Assembly (NCBI RefSeq): GCF_002221505.1
Contig: NZ_CP011036.1
Span: 496,001-560,000 of the forward strand
Direction: 5' to 3'
Origin: Pseudoalteromonas nigrifaciens
GTDB taxonomy: Bacteria; Pseudomonadota; Gammaproteobacteria; Enterobacterales; Alteromonadaceae
DNA length: 64,000 nucleotides
Part shown: piece by piece, positions 62,038-64,000 of the stretch
Layout of the letters: each line of letters starts with the position of its first letter
How positions within the stretch are numbered: position 1 is the first letter of the stretch
Notes under the pieces: generated by a model
Seen by the model: only the letters and a program-made list of their open reading frames with translations
The model's database searches: none
Told to the model about the DNA's origin: nothing
Program-made: the position numbers and the translations under genes

Positions 62038-63057
62038 TTAAATTAACTTGAGATCGATTGGCGTTTTACTTTTTTCACCGCCAATCTCTCTGACCAATTT
62101 AGGCACTAAAAAACCAGGTAGGGCTTCTAACAGCTCTGCCATTATTTTTATTGCTTGCTCCTCACTAATGTCAAAGTGGCTTGCCCCTTCTACCTTATCT
62201 AGCAAATGTAGATAATAGGGCAATACATCGGCATCAAATAACGCTTCACTTAAATTCACTTGTGCTGCAGTTGTATCGTTCACGTCTTTTAAAATAACCG
62301 CTTGATTAAATAGCACTACACCTACTTGTTTAAGCTTTTGCATTGCGGCTTTAAAGTCGTCGTCTATTTCGTTGGCATGGTTTATATGATTAACAAACAC
62401 AATTTTTAATGGCGACCTTGCAAGTCTTTCGCATAACTCATCGGTGATGCGCGCCGGAATAACCACCGGCAGACGGGTATGAATTCGCATGCGTTTAATT
62501 TGTGGTAGTTGCTCAAGCTCATCTAAAAACCAACTAATGGCATCGTCTTTGGCCATAAGCGGATCGCCACCACTTAAAATCACTTCATTTATATTATTGT
62601 CGGATTTTATATAGCTAAGCGCATCTAGCAGGCTACGCTTATTAAGTTGGTTTTCTTGATACGGAAAATGGCGTCTAAAACAATAGCGGCAATTTACTGC
62701 ACAACCGGTTTTAAACATTACTAAAACACGCGATTTATACTTGTGTAATAGCCCTGGCTGCTGGTTACTTTGCTCAAGCAGGGGATCTTTATTAAAACCA
62801 CTTTTAGTTAAGAATTCTTGATGGCGCGGCATAACTTGTAATAATAATGGATCGTTTGCATCGCCTTTACGCATTTTTTTTATAAATGGTATTGGCACAC
62901 GAACTGGGAACAAGCTACGAGCTTTTATGTCGTTATCATGGACTTGGCTCGATAAACCGACCATTTCTAGCAACACTTTTGGGCAGGTAACTACATTTGC
63001 TAATTCTTTTTGCCAGTTTTTATGCAAATTTGCTTCATTTCTTTGTATCATTGGCAC
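62038..63057 (-). CDS. epmB: EF-P (R)-beta-lysine synthesis protein EpmB (radical SAM)
   Basis: 339-aa lysine 2,3-aminomutase-like radical SAM enzyme making (R)-beta-lysine for EF-P. Cluster motif CAVNCRYCFRRHFPY (CxxxCxxC), ILSGGDPLMAKD, IRMRIHTRLPVVIP and a PLP-site PYYLHLLDKVEGASHF region. It is shorter than clostridial aminomutases, as EpmB is. Divergent from efp, 35 bp apart; the shared gap should hold both promoters. Confidence 0.95.
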   Translation of the reverse strand: MPMIQRNEANLHKNWQKELANVVTCPKVLLEMVGLSSQVHDNDIKARSLFPVRVPIPFIKKMRKGDANDPLLLQVMPRHQEFLTKSGFNKDPLLEQSNQQPGLLHKYKSRVLVMFKTGCAVNCRYCFRRHFPYQENQLNKRSLLDALSYIKSDNNINEVILSGGDPLMAKDDAISWFLDELEQLPQIKRMRIHTRLPVVIPARITDELCERLARSPLKIVFVNHINHANEIDDDFKAAMQKLKQVGVVLFNQAVILKDVNDTTAAQVNLSEALFDADVLPYYLHLLDKVEGASHFDISEEQAIKIMAELLEALPGFLVPKLVREIGGEKSKTPIDLKLI

Positions 63058-63092
63058 GTAGATTACTCGAAAAAATATAAATAGAGGAAACG

Positions 63093-63659
63093 ATGGCGAA
63101 TTATAGCACCAACGAGTTCAAGGGCGGCCTAAAAATTATGATGGATGGCGAGCCTAGTAGTATCATAGAAAATGAAATGGTAAAACCTGGTAAAGGCCAA
63201 GCGTTTAACCGTGTTCGTATCCGTAAACTTATTTCAGGTAAAGTACTTGAAAAAACCTTTAAATCGGGTGAATCTGTTGAAGGTGCTGATGTAATGGATA
63301 CTGATTTAGCGTATTTATACACAGACGGCGAATTTTGGCATTTCATGAATAACGAAACATTTGAGCAAATTGCTGCTGACGAAAAAGCGTTAGGCGATGC
63401 GGGTAAATGGTTAGTTGAAAATGACGTGTGTACAATTACATTATGGAACGGTAATCCCATTGTAGTAACACCACCTAACTTTGTTGAGTTGGAGATCACT
63501 GAAACTGATCCGGGCCTTAAAGGTGATACAGCCGGAACTGGCGGTAAACCTGCAACATTAAGTACAGGTGCTGTAGTACGTGTTCCACTATTTGTACAAA
63601 TAGGCGAAGTTATTAAAGTAGACACTCGTAACGGTGAATACGTAAGCCGCGTTAAGTAA
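63093..63659 (+). CDS. efp: Elongation factor P
   Basis: 188 aa; relieves ribosome stalling at polyproline. Domain I carries the modified loop KPGKGQAF with Lys34, the site of beta-lysylation by EpmA/EpmB, both encoded beside it. Domains II and III follow, ending in [17 protein letters not shown]. The start has AGAGGAAACG upstream. A terminator follows before epmA. Confidence 0.97.
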   Translation: MANYSTNEFKGGLKIMMDGEPSSIIENEMVKPGKGQAFNRVRIRKLISGKVLEKTFKSGESVEGADVMDTDLAYLYTDGEFWHFMNNETFEQIAADEKALGDAGKWLVENDVCTITLWNGNPIVVTPPNFVELEITETDPGLKGDTAGTGGKPATLSTGAVVRVPLFVQIGEVIKVDTRNGEYVSRVK

Positions 63660-63677
63660 TTTTAAGCGTCGCTTTAT

Positions 63678-63709
63678 AAAATCCTAGCTTAAAAGCTGGG
63701 ATTTTTTTT
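63678..63709 (+). terminator. Terminator/attenuator between efp and epmA
   Basis: AAAATCCTAGCTT-AAA-AGCTGGGATTTT stem with one mismatch and a T-run. Only 10 bp before the epmA ATG, so epmA is likely expressed by partial read-through or its own promoter. Confidence 0.85.
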
Positions 63710-63718
63710 GGAGAAAAT

Positions 63719-64000
63719 ATGTCAGTAAATCTTTGGGCTCCCAGTGCAAGTATTGCAACACTTAAGCAGCGAGCTGTTATTTTACGCAGTATTCGCGAGT
63801 TCTTTTATGCTCGCAATGTAATGGAAGTAGAAACCCCCAGTTTAAGCGGAGCCAGTGTAACCGATATACACTTAGTGAGTTTTAACACTCGATTTGTAGG
63901 CCCAGGGCACGCCAGCGGCCTTGAGCTATATTTACAAACCTCTCCAGAGTTTGCAATGAAGCGCTTGTTAGCGGCGGGCTCAGGGCCTATATTTCAGTTG
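63719..64000 (+). CDS. epmA: EF-P lysine ligase EpmA (3' end outside window)
   Basis: The first 94 codons of the lysyl-tRNA-synthetase-like EF-P ligase (PoxA/GenX): [34 protein letters not shown] and [17 protein letters not shown], the class II aminoacyl-tRNA synthetase motif 1-2 region without the tRNA-binding N-terminal domain of LysRS. GGAG lies 7 nt upstream of the ATG. It attaches beta-lysine to Lys34 of EF-P. Confidence 0.94.
   Translation, partial: MSVNLWAPSASIATLKQRAVILRSIREFFYARNVMEVETPSLSGASVTDIHLVSFNTRFVGPGHASGLELYLQTSPEFAMKRLLAAGSGPIFQL

Noticed and set aside
63101..63625. 174-aa minus-strand frame over efp
   Set aside because: Antisense shadow of a highly conserved gene; no start signal or recognisable protein.

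Overview
The window looks like the chromosome of an Alteromonadales gammaproteobacterium, most like Pseudoalteromonas. The evidence is the AT-rich coding style together with efp/epmB/epmA, zapE beside rsuA, a long-form purC, class I fbp, a DUF5117-type metalloprotease and DUF3016/DUF3034/DUF2884 genes. The genus is an inference from gene content; no rRNA or other marker is present.

Region 1 (1-11.6 kb) is the end of a surface-polysaccharide locus on the + strand. It holds a glycosyltransferase tail, a complete Kdo/CMP-Kdo set (kdsA-kdsC-kdsB-kdsD), the UDP-L-FucNAc pathway (fnlA-fnlB-fnlC), a WbuB-like transferase, the WbuC cupin, a WecA-like initiating transferase, a strong terminator, a GlmM and a 3' fragment of galU. 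The KdsA is of the metal-dependent class, unlike enterobacterial KdsA. The ugd gene expected near galU lies 23 kb away, beyond an accessory region.

Region 2 (11.6-31 kb) is accessory DNA. First comes a small element with a tyrosine integrase and a 558-aa protein. Next is an operon on the - strand (22-15 kb): two small paralogous proteins, two large tyrosine-recombinase-fold proteins (one with the full catalytic set, one lacking the nucleophilic tyrosine) and a 413-aa protein whose three-part organisation looks by eye like a DNA sliding clamp (DnaN fold). This is the best candidate for an undescribed system. Upstream of it are two copies of an ~86-bp imperfect direct repeat. Next is an IS graveyard: an intact IS200/IS605 element (tnpA/tnpB) sits inside the tnpB of a second IS200/IS605 element, which itself sits in a truncated umuC; then a ParDE module, an IS21 istA remnant, IS66 remnants, a lipoprotein gene and 1.8 kb of non-coding DNA built from three families of degenerate repeats.

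Region 3 (31-64 kb) is mostly core genome: MFS exporter, metallo-beta-lactamase/beta-CASP protein, ugd, ppaC, mutM, an ABC transporter with a histidine-rich permease loop plus a DUF3299 protein, a CDP-glycerol transferase family protein, purC, and an overlapping-gene operon (cupredoxin, GGDEF/EAL, DUF3034 porin-like protein, truncated-haemoglobin lipoprotein). The haemoglobin gene is split by an intact IS5-family element with a CTAG target duplication. Then come a GT25, sseA, a Cys-rich CWC/DUF5522 protein, fbp, a zincin protease, a DUF2884 protein, wecB, rsuA, zapE, galE, and the EF-P system (epmB, efp, partial epmA). Dispersed palindromic repeats lie in the intergenic gaps at 38.2, 50.3-50.6 and 51.4 kb. 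No tRNA, rRNA or CRISPR array was recognised.
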